DNA of 64,000 nt from Sphaerisporangium corydalis (GCF_025506355.1 NZ_JANZYP010000035.1:23865-87864), one strand, 5' to 3'. Counted from the stretch's first letter, positions 20,669 through 29,067 are shown. Made by a program: numbers and translations. The notes: a model not told the origin generated them from the sequence alone.

Positions 20669-21659
20669 CGCGACCCTCCCGGCCCTGACGGTCCTCGGGA
20701 CCCCGGTGGTCCTCCTGGTCCTGGTGGGTCTCCCGGCCCTGACGATCGTCCGGACCCCGGTGGTCCTCCTGGTCCTGGTGGGTCTCCCGGCTCCGGCGGT
20801 CGTCCGGGCCCCGGTGGTCCTCCTGGTCAGGGTGGTCCTCCTCGTCAGGGTGGGTCTCCCGGCTCTGGGGGGCCTCGCGGGGGCGGCCGTCGGGTTCCAG
20901 GTCGGTGAAGGAGTACGGTGCCCAGGGGCCGGTCAGTTCGATCTCGATGCCGGGCTCGCGTAGCAGGTCGAGCAGGGCGGCGAACTCGTCGCGGCGGTCC
21001 TCCTCGACCAGGTAGGCGCCGTTCAGCAGCATCTGGTCGTCGCGGCCGGACAGTTGCGGGTCCTGCGGCCGGTGACGCCTGGTCGCGACCGAGACGTCCG
21101 CCAGGGTGCCGTGGACGCGCTCGGCGTGCTCGGCCGACCGCCGCCAGGCGTCGTCCCGGTCGCGCAGGCTCGCCTTGCGGCGCTTGAGGTAGTCGGTGCC
21201 CGGGCTGGCGCTCGCCGCAGGTTGGGGGGCGGCGGCGGGCCCGGCGGGCGGCGCGGCGGGGCGCTCGGCGTAGGCCTTGACGCCCCACTCCTGGCAGCCG
21301 GTCACCCGGGCCAGGACGGCGGCGAAGTCGTCGTGCCGCCGGTCGAGCATCTCGCGGACCTGGGCCTCGCCGCTGTACACCGTCACCAGCCGCACCGGGG
21401 CGGTCGGGGCGGTCCCGGCGACGGTCTCCACGACGTGGTGGTGGGCGCGGGCCGTCTCGCCGACCCAGTCCAGGTCCTCGAGCGACCGGCGCAGCGGTCC
21501 TTCCCCGAACTCGCCCAGGGGCACGGTGCTCACGTAGGCGAGCAGCCCGGCGTGCTCCACGGCGTGGACCGGGGCGCCCGCCACACCCGCCAGGCCGTCC
21601 AGCCCCGGCCCGGGGCCCGCGCGGGTGACCGCGTACAGGTAGGTGCCGGTGTCAGCCAC
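20658..21659 (-). CDS. gvpL: Gas vesicle protein GvpL/GvpF family with C-terminal 18-residue repeats
   Basis: This 333-residue GvpL/GvpF-family protein is an accessory that binds the shell protein during vesicle assembly. The family start TYLYAVTRAG and the closing segment LTGPWAPYSF bracket the folded part (about residues 4-258). A hydrophilic tail of about 75 residues follows, built from copies of SRETHQDQEDHRGPDDRQ. GGAGGA lies 5 nt before GTG 21659. The GTG just upstream (21662) is too close to it. Its start overlaps gvpJ by 8 nt. Confidence 0.92.
   Translation of the reverse strand: MADTGTYLYAVTRAGPGPGLDGLAGVAGAPVHAVEHAGLLAYVSTVPLGEFGEGPLRRSLEDLDWVGETARAHHHVVETVAGTAPTAPVRLVTVYSGEAQVREMLDRRHDDFAAVLARVTGCQEWGVKAYAERPAAPPAGPAAAPQPAASASPGTDYLKRRKASLRDRDDAWRRSAEHAERVHGTLADVSVATRRHRPQDPQLSGRDDQMLLNGAYLVEEDRRDEFAALLDLLREPGIEIELTGPWAPYSFTDLEPDGRPREAPQSRETHPDEEDHPDQEDHRGPDDRRSRETHQDQEDHRGPDDRQGRETHQDQEDHRGPEDRQGREGRDGA
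20685..20864 (-). repeat. In-frame 54-bp repeats in the gvpL tail
   Basis: Two nearly identical 54-bp units (20685-20738, 20739-20792) and a longer 72-bp variant (20793-20864) encode the His/Asp/Gln/Arg-rich tail. On the opposite strand the same DNA happens to read as Gly-X-Y triplets. Confidence 0.85.
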
Positions 21660-22293
21660 CACGGTCCTCCCGACCGCCGGCACGGTACACGCCGCCCCGC
21701 CCACGCGCCCCGTTACCGCGCGCCTCGTCATCGCGGCCCCTGTCGAGCGCCTCGTCATCCCGGGCTCCGGTGCCTCCCGCCTCGTCCTCGCGGGACCTGC
21801 GGCGTGTCTCGTCCTCGCGGAACCTGCCGCGCGCCCCGTCATCGCGGGACCCGCGGCGCGTTTCGTCGCGGGCTCTGACGCGGGTTTCGTCGTCGTGGCC
21901 TCTGGCGTACGCGCCGTTGGCGCGGGCGGCCTCGATGGAGCGGGAGTCGCCGGACGTCAGGGCCTCAGGGCCCTCCTCCACGGCGGCGAGGCGGTGGCGC
22001 AGGCGCCGGTTCTCCTCGACCAGGTCGCGGTCCTTGGAGCTGAGCCACGGGTCGTGCTCCCACCAGTCGATGCCGAGCTCGCGCGCGGTGTCGACCGAGG
22101 CGATCAGCAGCCGCAGCTTGATGGTGAGCAGCTCGATGTCCAGGAGGTTCACCCGGATGTCGCCGACGATCACCACACCCCTGTCGAGGACCCGCTCCAG
22201 GATGTCGCCGAGGTTGCCCCCCGAGTCGCGCGCGGCGGGCGCACGCGACCCGTAGGACTGCGAGATGTTGGCCGGGCGCGTCGGGTCGGACAT
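21652..22293 (-). CDS. gvpJ: Gas vesicle protein GvpJ with charged C-terminal tail
   Basis: This is a minor shell-type protein of 213 residues. The GvpA/J core (NLGDILERVLDRGVVIVGDIRVNLLDIELLTIKLRLLIASVDTARE) spans about residues 20-70, then a short coiled-coil-like stretch (KDRDLVEENRRLRHRLAAVEE). The last 80 residues are a disordered repeat of RDDE, REDE and RRGS words, nearly balanced in charge. GvpJ proteins are usually near 80-130 residues. The start lies 1 nt after the gvpO stop. Confidence 0.92.
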   Translation of the reverse strand: MSDPTRPANISQSYGSRAPAARDSGGNLGDILERVLDRGVVIVGDIRVNLLDIELLTIKLRLLIASVDTARELGIDWWEHDPWLSSKDRDLVEENRRLRHRLAAVEEGPEALTSGDSRSIEAARANGAYARGHDDETRVRARDETRRGSRDDGARGRFREDETRRRSREDEAGGTGARDDEALDRGRDDEARGNGARGRGGVYRAGGREDRGG

Positions 22294-22294
22294 G

Positions 22295-22804
22295 TCAGTA
22301 CGCTCCGCCCGAGTCGCCCTTGGCGCGCTTGAAGCACCGCACCCTGCGGTACGACACCAGGTCGCCGCCGGCGTCCAGGTCCACCGCGTAGATCGCCAGG
22401 GTGTCACCCGAGGACGGGACGCGGTGGTCCTCGACCACCTCGACCTCGACGGTCCAGCCGCCGTCCCCCGGCCGCACCATCGTGACCCCCTCGATGTCCT
22501 TGCCGGTCAGCTCGCCCATGTACCGCAGCCCCGACCGGCCGGCGGTGGCCGCCGTCAGGCGCGGAGGCGCCTCCCTGCGCGCCACCCGGCGCATCCTCGG
22601 CCGCTCCGGCTCCTCGCCGGCGAGCTCCTCGTCCGGCTCCTCGTCCAGCGACTCCCCGTCAGGAGACTCCTCGTCCAGGAGTTCGTCCCCGGGTTCCCCG
22701 TCGTCGAAGGGCTCCTCGTCCACGCCGTCGTCGTACTGGACGGAGTCGCCGGGGACGTATCCGCCGGCGCCCCGCTCACCGTGGGTTCTGCGACTCGCGG
22801 GCAC
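22295..22804 (-). CDS. gvpO: Gas vesicle protein GvpO with acidic N-terminus
   Basis: This 169-residue protein has the GvpO domain in its second half: ELTGKDIEGVTMVRPGDGGWTVEVEVVED followed by IYAVDLDAGGDLVSYRRVRCFKR. The first 75 residues are strongly acidic (repeated DEE and DGE words) and probably disordered. GvpO is required for vesicle formation in haloarchaea and is conserved in actinomycete clusters. GTG 22804 has GGAAGG about 9 nt upstream. A gap of 48 nt separates it from gvpG. Confidence 0.9.
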   Translation of the reverse strand: MPASRRTHGERGAGGYVPGDSVQYDDGVDEEPFDDGEPGDELLDEESPDGESLDEEPDEELAGEEPERPRMRRVARREAPPRLTAATAGRSGLRYMGELTGKDIEGVTMVRPGDGGWTVEVEVVEDHRVPSSGDTLAIYAVDLDAGGDLVSYRRVRCFKRAKGDSGGAY

Positions 22805-22852
22805 GACATCACTTCCTTCCGCCGCCTCCCGGCTCCGGGCGGCGGCGCGCGG

Positions 22853-23074
22853 CTAGGAGATCATCCGCTGGAGGATCTCCTCCATGGCGGTGGCCGCCTC
22901 CTCCTCGGAGATGCGGCCGGCGGCCAGGGCCTCCTCCACCTCGTCGAGCTGCCGCCGCACGGCCGCCGGGTCGTGAAGCTGCTGGTCCACCTGTTCCTGT
23001 ATCAGCTCACCGAGCCGGATCAGCACCTGGACGGGCGCGAGCGGCCAGCCGAAGAGCACACCGAACAACCCCAT
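22853..23074 (-). CDS. gvpG: Gas vesicle protein GvpG
   Basis: This is a 73-residue helical accessory protein. It starts MGLFGVLFGWPLAPVQVLIRLGELIQEQ, a hydrophobic helix, and continues as an amphipathic helix DEVEEALAAGRISEEEAATAMEEIL. This matches GvpG, and its place after gvpF agrees. ATG 23074 is chosen over the upstream in-frame start because AGGAGGT lies about 12 nt before it. Confidence 0.9.
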   Translation of the reverse strand: MGLFGVLFGWPLAPVQVLIRLGELIQEQVDQQLHDPAAVRRQLDEVEEALAAGRISEEEAATAMEEILQRMIS

Positions 23075-23090
23075 GACCTGGAACGACCTC

Positions 23091-24182
23091 CTACATTCGC
23101 GTCGAGACGAAGTCGTAGGGCGCCTGGGGGCCGAGCAGCCGCAACGTGACACGCCCCGCCCACCTGCGGCCGAACTCGTCCAGGGCCTTCTCGAACTCCT
23201 CCTGCCCGGCGGTCTCGACCAGGGCGGCCAGATGCGCCGCGTCCTCCTCGTGGGTCGGCTCGCGGATCACGATCGACACGGCGTGCGGGGCCAGCCCCTC
23301 GGCCAGCGCCTGGGTGTCGGCGTCGCGCTTGGCCTCGATCGCCTCGTTGATGATCTCCCCGAGCCGGATCCGCGCGTCCCACGTCGCGTCCTCGGGCATG
23401 CCGCGGACGCGGTCGCGCAGCTCGGCGGCCTCCGGGCTCTCCTGGAGCACCTCCCTGAGCACCGTCCCCTCCTCGTAGCGCGCCTTGACCACGTACTGGG
23501 CCCGGCCCTCCAGGCTTTCCAGCGCGGCGCGGAACTCGTCGTGGTGCGGCACCAGGAACTCCCTGACGATCGCCTCCGGGCTCTCCATGACCGCCCCGAA
23601 GCGCAGCGGGAGCACCGGCACCTCGGCGGCCACGTCGTCCAGCAGGTGCTGGTGGGCCATCAGGTCCTGGGGCTTGCCGAGCGGGCGGTTCAGGTGGAGG
23701 TCGCTGACCAGCGCCGCGATGTCCTGGTGGCGCACCAGCCTGATCTCCCCTGGCGGGTCCCCGACGCCGCGCGCCTCCGGCGTCAGCTCGATGTCCCCGG
23801 GCAGCACGCCGTAGATGTACGAGGCGACCGCCAGCCCGTCCCCGGACGCGCCCTCGGCCTCGCCGGTCCTGCGCGCGGCGCCGTCGCGCCGGGCCTCGCC
23901 GTTCGCGGGGGCCCGCTCCGGGGGCCGGGCCTTGCGGCCGTTCCCGCCGGGAACCCTCTCCCCGGCCTGACCGGTCTCGGGTGCGGACGGATCCCGCTTC
24001 GGCCGGCCGGTGCCGGGAACGGACGGGTCCTGCCCCGGCCGGCCGGTCTCCGGGACGGACGGGTCCTGTCGCGGACGGCCGGTGCCGGGGGCGGACGGGC
24101 CGCGCCTCGGTTCGGCGGTCTCGCGGGTGGCGGCGCCCTGGCGGGACCTCTCCGCCGAGGGCCCTGGGGTGGAGCGGGTCAT
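23091..24182 (-). CDS. gvpF: Gas vesicle protein GvpF with long repetitive N-terminus
   Basis: This 363-residue protein contains a full GvpL/GvpF domain from about residue 118 (SYIYGVLPGDIELT) to the end (LRLLGPQAPYDFV). GvpF contacts GvpA and helps to start vesicle growth. The first 115 residues are a low-complexity extension containing 12-residue repeats like GRPRQDPSVPET. The only plausible start is ATG 24182, 1 nt after gvpA, so the extension is translated. Typical GvpF proteins lack it. Confidence 0.92.
   Translation of the reverse strand: MTRSTPGPSAERSRQGAATRETAEPRRGPSAPGTGRPRQDPSVPETGRPGQDPSVPGTGRPKRDPSAPETGQAGERVPGGNGRKARPPERAPANGEARRDGAARRTGEAEGASGDGLAVASYIYGVLPGDIELTPEARGVGDPPGEIRLVRHQDIAALVSDLHLNRPLGKPQDLMAHQHLLDDVAAEVPVLPLRFGAVMESPEAIVREFLVPHHDEFRAALESLEGRAQYVVKARYEEGTVLREVLQESPEAAELRDRVRGMPEDATWDARIRLGEIINEAIEAKRDADTQALAEGLAPHAVSIVIREPTHEEDAAHLAALVETAGQEEFEKALDEFGRRWAGRVTLRLLGPQAPYDFVSTRM
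23970..24107 (-). repeat. In-frame 36-bp repeats in gvpF
   Basis: About four 36-bp units encode 12-residue copies around RPRQDPSVPETG at residues 26-71 of GvpF. All units keep the frame. Confidence 0.75.
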
Positions 24183-24183
24183 C

Positions 24184-24591
24184 TCAGTCCTCCTCTCGCC
24201 TGCGCCTGCGGCGCGGCGCGGGTTCCTCGGCGGGCTCCATGAAGTCGCGGAGCTTGTCGCCCGCCGCCTCCAGGGCGCCCTGCGCGATGCCCTTGGTCTT
24301 GGACGAGGCGACGCCCTGCGTCATGTCCTGCATCACCTCGGGAAGGCCCTTCGACCCCTCCGCGAGGTCCAGCCGGTTCACCGCCTGGGCGAACCGCAGG
24401 TAGGTGTCGACGCTGGCCACCACGATGCGGGCGTTGATGGTCAGCAGCTCGATGCCCACCAGGGCCACGCTGACGTACACGTCGATGACCAGGCCCTTGT
24501 CCAGGATCGTGTCGATGACGTCGGCCAGCCCGCTGCCGCCGCCCGACGGCTTGCCCGCCGCCCCGCCCCCTGAGGGCTGCACGATGGTCAT
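24184..24591 (-). CDS. gvpA: Gas vesicle shell protein GvpA
   Basis: This is the main structural protein of the gas vesicle wall. The hydrophobic core ([51 protein letters not shown]) spans about residues 21-71. The 135-residue protein has an extra C-terminal part of about 55 residues ending in Arg6-Glu-Glu-Asp. Actinomycete GvpA proteins are often longer than the 70-residue cyanobacterial form. GAGGAG lies 8 nt before ATG 24591; an in-frame GTG at 24600 overlaps that site and is rejected. Confidence 0.94.
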   Translation of the reverse strand: MTIVQPSGGGAAGKPSGGGSGLADVIDTILDKGLVIDVYVSVALVGIELLTINARIVVASVDTYLRFAQAVNRLDLAEGSKGLPEVMQDMTQGVASSKTKGIAQGALEAAGDKLRDFMEPAEEPAPRRRRRREED

Positions 24592-24651
24592 CGGCCCCAC
24601 TCCTCGCTGTCGATCCGCGCGATGCCTCGGTGACCCGCTGTGCCGGCCATC

Positions 24652-26040
24652 TCAGCGTTCCTCGTCCTCGCCCCGCGCACGGCGGCGCGGCGGCGGGGTC
24701 TCCCCGGTCTCGGCGCGGCGGCGCCGGCGCGGGGGGGTCTCCTCGTCCCGGGCCTTGGCCCGCCGGCGCGGCGGCGGCGCGTCGTCCTCGTCGGAGGGCT
24801 CGGGCCTGCGGCGCGGTCGCTCGGCGGCGCCGTTCCCCGGCGCCTCCGCCTTGCCGTTGCCCGAGTGGCCCGCCGAGCCGTTGCCGGAGTGCCCCTTCGC
24901 GCCGTTCCCGGACGAGCCGTTCCCCGCCGAGCCGTTCCCGGCCGGCCGGTCCCCGCCCTCGCCGCCCCCTGCGGTGGCCCCGGCCTTCTCCTCGGACCCG
25001 CGCGACCGGCCGCGCCTGGCCCAGGGACGGCGCCGGCGCTTCTCGCCGGTGTCCGCCGCGGCCTCCTCCTCGTCCTTAGGTTCGCCCTCTTCGCCCTCTT
25101 CGCCCTCTTCGTCTCCGGGCTCGCCCTCGTCCTCCTCCTCGCCGCCGGTGGCCTCGTCCTCCTCGCCCTCGGGGGCCTGGTCCTCGGCGCCGCCCTCTTC
25201 TTCCCGCTCGCTCTCCTCGCGCTCGCGCTCCTCTTCCTCCTCGCGGACGGCGGTCTCGTGGTCCTTGACGACCTCGCCCTCGTGGATCACGCCGCGCCAG
25301 CCCTCGACCTCGTCGGGGTTCAGCAGCGATTGGGTCATCACGTACCGCCGGAAGTGCTTGAACTCCAGGCGGGCACGGCGGCCCTGCACGCGCCAGATGA
25401 GGCCGATGTGCTCCATCAGCCCCTTGGGGTGGTATTCGAGCACCATCAGGATCCGGGTCAGGTCCGGGGTGACGGAATGGAAGGTCAGCGCCCCGTCGAC
25501 GTACCCCTTGGCCCCGCTGGACCGCCAGATGATCTTGTCGTCGGGCACCTGCTCGGAGATGGTGGACTGCCAGGTCCGCCGCGACCAGATGATCTTCGCC
25601 TGCCAGGTGAGCTTCTGGTCCTCGTCCTGGACGACCTTCTCGACCTTCTTCATGAAGCTCGGGAAGTCCTGGAACTGGGTCCACTGGTCGTAGACGATCC
25701 GGATCGGGGCGCCGACGTCCATCGTCTCGACGATGTTGAGGAACTTGAACTGCTTGCCCTTGGCGCCCCGCCCGCCGAACCCGAGCTTCTTCTTCAGGCC
25801 GCCCCACGCCATCTTGGCGAAGCCCTTGATCTTTCCCGTGCCGCCCTCGGACCCGGCGAGCTGGCCCAGCGTGTGGACCCCGTCGCCCTCGGCGATGCCG
25901 GTCAGCCGGTGGGTGGTCTGCTCGACCCGGCGCTTGACCGCCGACATCGCCAGCTTGCCCGCCATCCCGGCCAGGCCCCTGAGCTGCTGCTTGATCGGGT
26001 TCACCACCGAGGTGGCGCCGCCCTTGCCCTCGTCGGCCAT
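24652..26040 (-). CDS. gvpZ: SRPBCC-domain gas vesicle cluster protein (GvpZ-like)
   Basis: This 462-residue protein is probably accessory to gas vesicles. An N-terminal helical part (1-95) precedes an SRPBCC/START-like lipid- or hydrophobic-ligand fold (about 96-265: NIVETMDVGAPIRIVYDQW to WRGVIHEGE). A 200-residue tail follows with a Glu/Asp-rich tract, GNGS-type repeats and Arg clusters. In Streptomyces clusters two extra genes called gvpY and gvpZ occur; from memory the SRPBCC protein is GvpZ, so the letter is tentative. It begins 3 nt after the previous stop. Confidence 0.82.
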   Translation of the reverse strand: MADEGKGGATSVVNPIKQQLRGLAGMAGKLAMSAVKRRVEQTTHRLTGIAEGDGVHTLGQLAGSEGGTGKIKGFAKMAWGGLKKKLGFGGRGAKGKQFKFLNIVETMDVGAPIRIVYDQWTQFQDFPSFMKKVEKVVQDEDQKLTWQAKIIWSRRTWQSTISEQVPDDKIIWRSSGAKGYVDGALTFHSVTPDLTRILMVLEYHPKGLMEHIGLIWRVQGRRARLEFKHFRRYVMTQSLLNPDEVEGWRGVIHEGEVVKDHETAVREEEEEREREESEREEEGGAEDQAPEGEEDEATGGEEEDEGEPGDEEGEEGEEGEPKDEEEAAADTGEKRRRRPWARRGRSRGSEEKAGATAGGGEGGDRPAGNGSAGNGSSGNGAKGHSGNGSAGHSGNGKAEAPGNGAAERPRRRPEPSDEDDAPPPRRRAKARDEETPPRRRRRAETGETPPPRRRARGEDEER

Positions 26041-26043
26041 CGG

Positions 26044-26766
26044 TCAGCCCCGTGTCCTGCGCACCGGCCGGGAGCGCGGCGTCGCCTGGTCGCGGACCAC
26101 CCGGCCGCGCGGGGCGGGCTCGTCGTCCTCGTCATCGGGCTCGTCGTCGTCCTCGTCCTCCTCCACCGGGGCGCGCTTGGACGAGGCCCGGCCCCTGGCC
26201 GCGGGCGCGCGGCGCGCGGGCGGCTCCTCCTCTTCCTCCTCCTCCTCCTCTTCGTACTCGTCGTACGGCTCTTCCTCGTCTTCGTCTTCGTCCTCGTCCT
26301 CGGCGGGACGGATCCGGGACTTGGCGCCCCGCACCCCGCCGGCCGCCTTGTCCCGCACGCCCTTCACGCCGCCTCGCGCCGTCTTCGTCACGCCCTCGGC
26401 CGCGTCCTCGACGGCGTCCTCCAGGCCCGCGGCGACGTCGGCCGCGTGCTGCAGGGCCTCGGCCCGCGCCTGGAGCTTGTCGCTCAGCGAGCTGACCTGC
26501 CTGGTCGCGGCGGCCTTCGCGGCGGCCTTGCCGGCCTGGAACAGCTCGCCCCGGACGCTGGTCACGATCTTCTCAAGCTCGGGGGAGGAGCTGATCAGCT
26601 TCATCCCCTGTCCCAGCAGGTGCCCGCCGGCCCCGCCGAGGCGGCCGGTCGCCCCGGCCGTGGCCAGCGCGATGGCGAGCTTGAACTTCCGGTGCCGGCC
26701 GAGGAGGTAGCCCAGGGCAACGGCTACGGCCACTTTCAGTCCGCCTGTCACGACTGCCTCCTTCAT
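26044..26766 (-). CDS. gvpY: Gas vesicle cluster protein, GvpY-like, with acidic tail
   Basis: This 240-residue protein starts with one hydrophobic segment (KEAVVTGGLKVAVAVALGYLLGRHRKF, about residues 2-28), then an Ala-rich helical region of about 120 residues, then a disordered tail with a run of ten Glu and many Asp-Glu pairs. The tail is encoded by CTC/CTT trinucleotide tracts near 26230-26310. It is the first gene of the operon and could tether vesicle assembly to a membrane, which is inference. ATG 26766 is used; a TTG at 26778 would add four residues. Confidence 0.72.
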   Translation of the reverse strand: MKEAVVTGGLKVAVAVALGYLLGRHRKFKLAIALATAGATGRLGGAGGHLLGQGMKLISSSPELEKIVTSVRGELFQAGKAAAKAAATRQVSSLSDKLQARAEALQHAADVAAGLEDAVEDAAEGVTKTARGGVKGVRDKAAGGVRGAKSRIRPAEDEDEDEDEEEPYDEYEEEEEEEEEEPPARRAPAARGRASSKRAPVEEDEDDDEPDDEDDEPAPRGRVVRDQATPRSRPVRRTRG

Positions 26767-26790
26767 CGGCCATCCCAATCGTTGGTGGCC

Positions 26791-26816
26791 CTACCCCCCC
26801 CATCTGTGCATACAAC
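26791..26816 (-). promoter_or_regulatory. Possible SigB-like promoter of the gas vesicle operon
   Basis: On the minus strand GTTG (26816-26813) and GGGTAG (26796-26791) are 16 nt apart, close to the stress sigma factor pattern GNNT-N14-16-GGGTAY. The match is imperfect (GTTG rather than GNNT, final G rather than Y) and the second box sits in a G-run. Confidence 0.25.
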
Positions 26817-26911
26817 GCTCGTTGCCGGAAAAAGGAGACATAGCACGCACAGAACGTAAGGTTCGGTGCGAATGCCGGAAAACGCCGTCCACGCGGACGG
26901 AGACGAAGGGC

Positions 26912-27391
26912 CTACGCCATCGCGGCGAAGAAGCGCTCCCGCTCCTCGGCGGGGAGCCGGTCGCTGAACAGGACGCCGTCGAGGTGGTCCACCTCGTGCT
27001 GGAGCACCCTGGCCAGCATCCCGAGCGCCCGTACGGTCACCGGCTTGCCGTGCATGTCGCGGCCCCGGGCCACCACCGAGTAGGAACGCTCCAGCGGCCA
27101 CCACATGTCCGGGGCCGACAGGCACGCCTCGTCGGCCACGATGGCGCGCTCGGACAGTTCGAGCCGGGGGTTCACCAGGTGCCCCGACCTGCCGTCCAGC
27201 TCGAAGACCAGCACGCGGAGCGACACGCCGAGCTGGGGGGCCGCGAGTCCCGCCCGGCCCGAGCCCGCGCGGGTGGTGGCCAGCAGCGACTTGACCAGCT
27301 CCCGGAGGGGACGGTCGAAGGCCGTCACCGGGGCGGCCACGGCCCGGAGCACGGGGTCGGAGAAGAGCCTGATCGGCTGGACGCTGGTCAT
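26912..27391 (-). CDS. def: Peptide deformylase (variant motif 2)
   Basis: This metalloenzyme of 159 residues removes formyl groups from nascent proteins. Motif 1 is AGLAAPQLG, motif 2 is EACLS in place of the usual EGCLS (the metal Cys is kept), and motif 3 is QHEVDHLDG with both His ligands and Glu. Being outside the usual def-fmt locus it may be a second copy. ATG 27391 gives the normal start SVQPIRLFSDPVLR; the longer ORF adds 38 unrelated residues. Confidence 0.88.
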   Translation of the reverse strand: MTSVQPIRLFSDPVLRAVAAPVTAFDRPLRELVKSLLATTRAGSGRAGLAAPQLGVSLRVLVFELDGRSGHLVNPRLELSERAIVADEACLSAPDMWWPLERSYSVVARGRDMHGKPVTVRALGMLARVLQHEVDHLDGVLFSDRLPAEERERFFAAMA

Positions 27392-27618
27392 GCCCGCTCC
27401 CAGGGGTGACGTCGACCGGTGGAAGGTTCCCCAGGGGAATTCCCGGTCTGGCCCGAGCGCAATCTCTGTTAAAAGCGTGTTGCCTCCGTGATGCCTGTGG
27501 ATCACATGTTTCAGCGGTGCGTCAGAAGTAACCCCGATATCCGACGGCCGTCGCGAGGGGGTGTGATCTCCCGAAATACCGTCTGAAATGCCCGTTCCCT
27601 AGCCATGCAGGAGGAACA

Positions 27619-28983
27619 GTGACGGTGACGGAGGCGGCGCGTAAGGCGCCCGCGAGAGGCCGCTGGATAGCCGACTGGCACCCCGACGACCCCGGATTCT
27701 GGGCGAGCCGGGGCAAAAGCGTGGCCCGCAGGAACCTCGTGTTCTCGATCCTCGCCGAGCACCTCGGCTTCACGCTGTGGACCGTATGGAGCATCGTCGC
27801 CGTGAAACTCGGCGCCTACCGGTTCTCCACCGACCAGCTCTTCTGGCTGGTGTCGCTGCCCAACCTGGTCGGGTCGGCCCTGCGGCTGCCCTACACGTTC
27901 GCCCCCGCCCGGTTCGGCGGCCGGAACTGGACCGTGGTCAGCGCCCTGCTGCTGCTCGTGCCCGCCGTCCTGCTGGCCGTCGCGGTGAACGACCCGGGCA
28001 CGCCGTACTGGGCGTTCCTGCTCATCGCCGCCACCGCCGGCCTCGGCGGCGGCAACTTCGCCTCCAGCATGGCCAACATCACCTACTTCTACCCCGAGCG
28101 GGAGCAGGGCTGGGCGCTCGGCCTGAACGCCGCAGGAGGCAACATCGGCGTCAGCTCCGTCCAGCTCCTCATGCCGCTGGTGATCGCCGGGTTCGGGCTG
28201 GCGGCGGCCGGGCTGTTCTGGGTGCCGTTCATCGCGGTCGCCGCGGCCGGCGCGTTCTTCTTCATGGACAACCTCACCTCCGCTAAGGCGAGCGCGCGGG
28301 AACAGCTCAAGATTGCCGGTCGGGCGCAGACCTGGATCATGTCCCTGCTGTACATCGGCACCTTCGGCTCGTTCATCGGCTACACCACCGCCTTCCCGCT
28401 GCTCATCAAGAGCCAGTTCCCCGAGCACCCCTCCGCGGTCACCTGGGCCTTCCTCGGGGCGCTGGTCGGCTCGCTGGTCAGGCCGCTCGGCGGCAGGCTG
28501 TCGGACCGGCTCGGCGGCTCGCGGGTCACCCTCGGGAACTTCGCCGCCATGGGGGTGGCGATCGCCCTGGTCGGGACCGGCCTGAGCACCCACGGCTTCG
28601 CCCTGTTCTTCGGCGCCTACCTGCTGCTGGTGGCGCTGACCGGCGTCGGCAACGGCTCCACCTACCGGATGATCCCCGCGATCTTCCGTGCCAAGGCGCT
28701 CGAAGGCGTCCCCGCGGGCGACGAGGCGGCGCGCGCGGCGGCCCTGGTGACCGGCAGGCGGAACAGCTCGGCGGCCATCGGGATCATCTCGGCCGTCGGC
28801 GCCTTCGGCGGGTTCTTCATCAACCGGGGCTTCGGCACCTCGATCGCGGCCACCGGGGGTGCCGGGGCCGCCCTGGTGGCGTTCGCCTGCTTCTACGCCG
28901 TCTGTGCCGCGCTCACCTGGTTCTGCTACGTGCGCACGGCCGGCTCGCGGCTCGCGCCCGGCCTGGCCGCCGCCCGCGTCTGA
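27619..28983 (+). CDS. narK: Nitrate/nitrite transporter NarK/NasA (MFS)
   Basis: This is a 12-helix major facilitator of 454 residues that imports nitrate. The nitrate signature occurs in both halves: AGLGGGNFASSMANITYFYP and, near the end, GVGNGSTYRMIP. A cytoplasmic N-terminus of 40 residues has IADWHPDDPGFWASRG, common in the NasA-like group. The GTG start has a strong AGGAGG 6 nt upstream. The nitrate reductase gene follows after about 100 nt with hairpins in between. Confidence 0.95.
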   Translation: MTVTEAARKAPARGRWIADWHPDDPGFWASRGKSVARRNLVFSILAEHLGFTLWTVWSIVAVKLGAYRFSTDQLFWLVSLPNLVGSALRLPYTFAPARFGGRNWTVVSALLLLVPAVLLAVAVNDPGTPYWAFLLIAATAGLGGGNFASSMANITYFYPEREQGWALGLNAAGGNIGVSSVQLLMPLVIAGFGLAAAGLFWVPFIAVAAAGAFFFMDNLTSAKASAREQLKIAGRAQTWIMSLLYIGTFGSFIGYTTAFPLLIKSQFPEHPSAVTWAFLGALVGSLVRPLGGRLSDRLGGSRVTLGNFAAMGVAIALVGTGLSTHGFALFFGAYLLLVALTGVGNGSTYRMIPAIFRAKALEGVPAGDEAARAAALVTGRRNSSAAIGIISAVGAFGGFFINRGFGTSIAATGGAGAALVAFACFYAVCAALTWFCYVRTAGSRLAPGLAAARV

Positions 28984-29000
28984 CCCTCCGCACGTGGCGT

Positions 29001-29039
29001 CCGGGGCGATGTGCGCACATCGGGCCAGCCCCGGATGTG
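29001..29039 (+). promoter_or_regulatory. Overlapping hairpins upstream of the nitrate reductase gene
   Basis: A perfect 16-bp palindrome at 29007-29022 contains GATGTG and CACATC. The same CACATC (29016-29021) can pair instead with a second GATGTG at 29034-29039, through a GGG/CCC extension. The two folds exclude each other. The segment lies 18 nt after the narK stop and about 50 nt before the next start. It may be a terminator, an attenuator or a dimeric regulator site. Confidence 0.4.
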
Positions 29040-29067
29040 AACACGGTTGGCGGCTTGTAGCACAGAG

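Noticed and set aside
19778-20908. Plus-strand ORF with collagen-like Gly-X-Y triplets opposite gvpL/gvpS/gvpK
   Set aside because: The triplets arise only as the reverse complement of the 54-bp gvpL repeat, the minus strand carries well-conserved gas vesicle genes, and the frame has no ribosome binding site.
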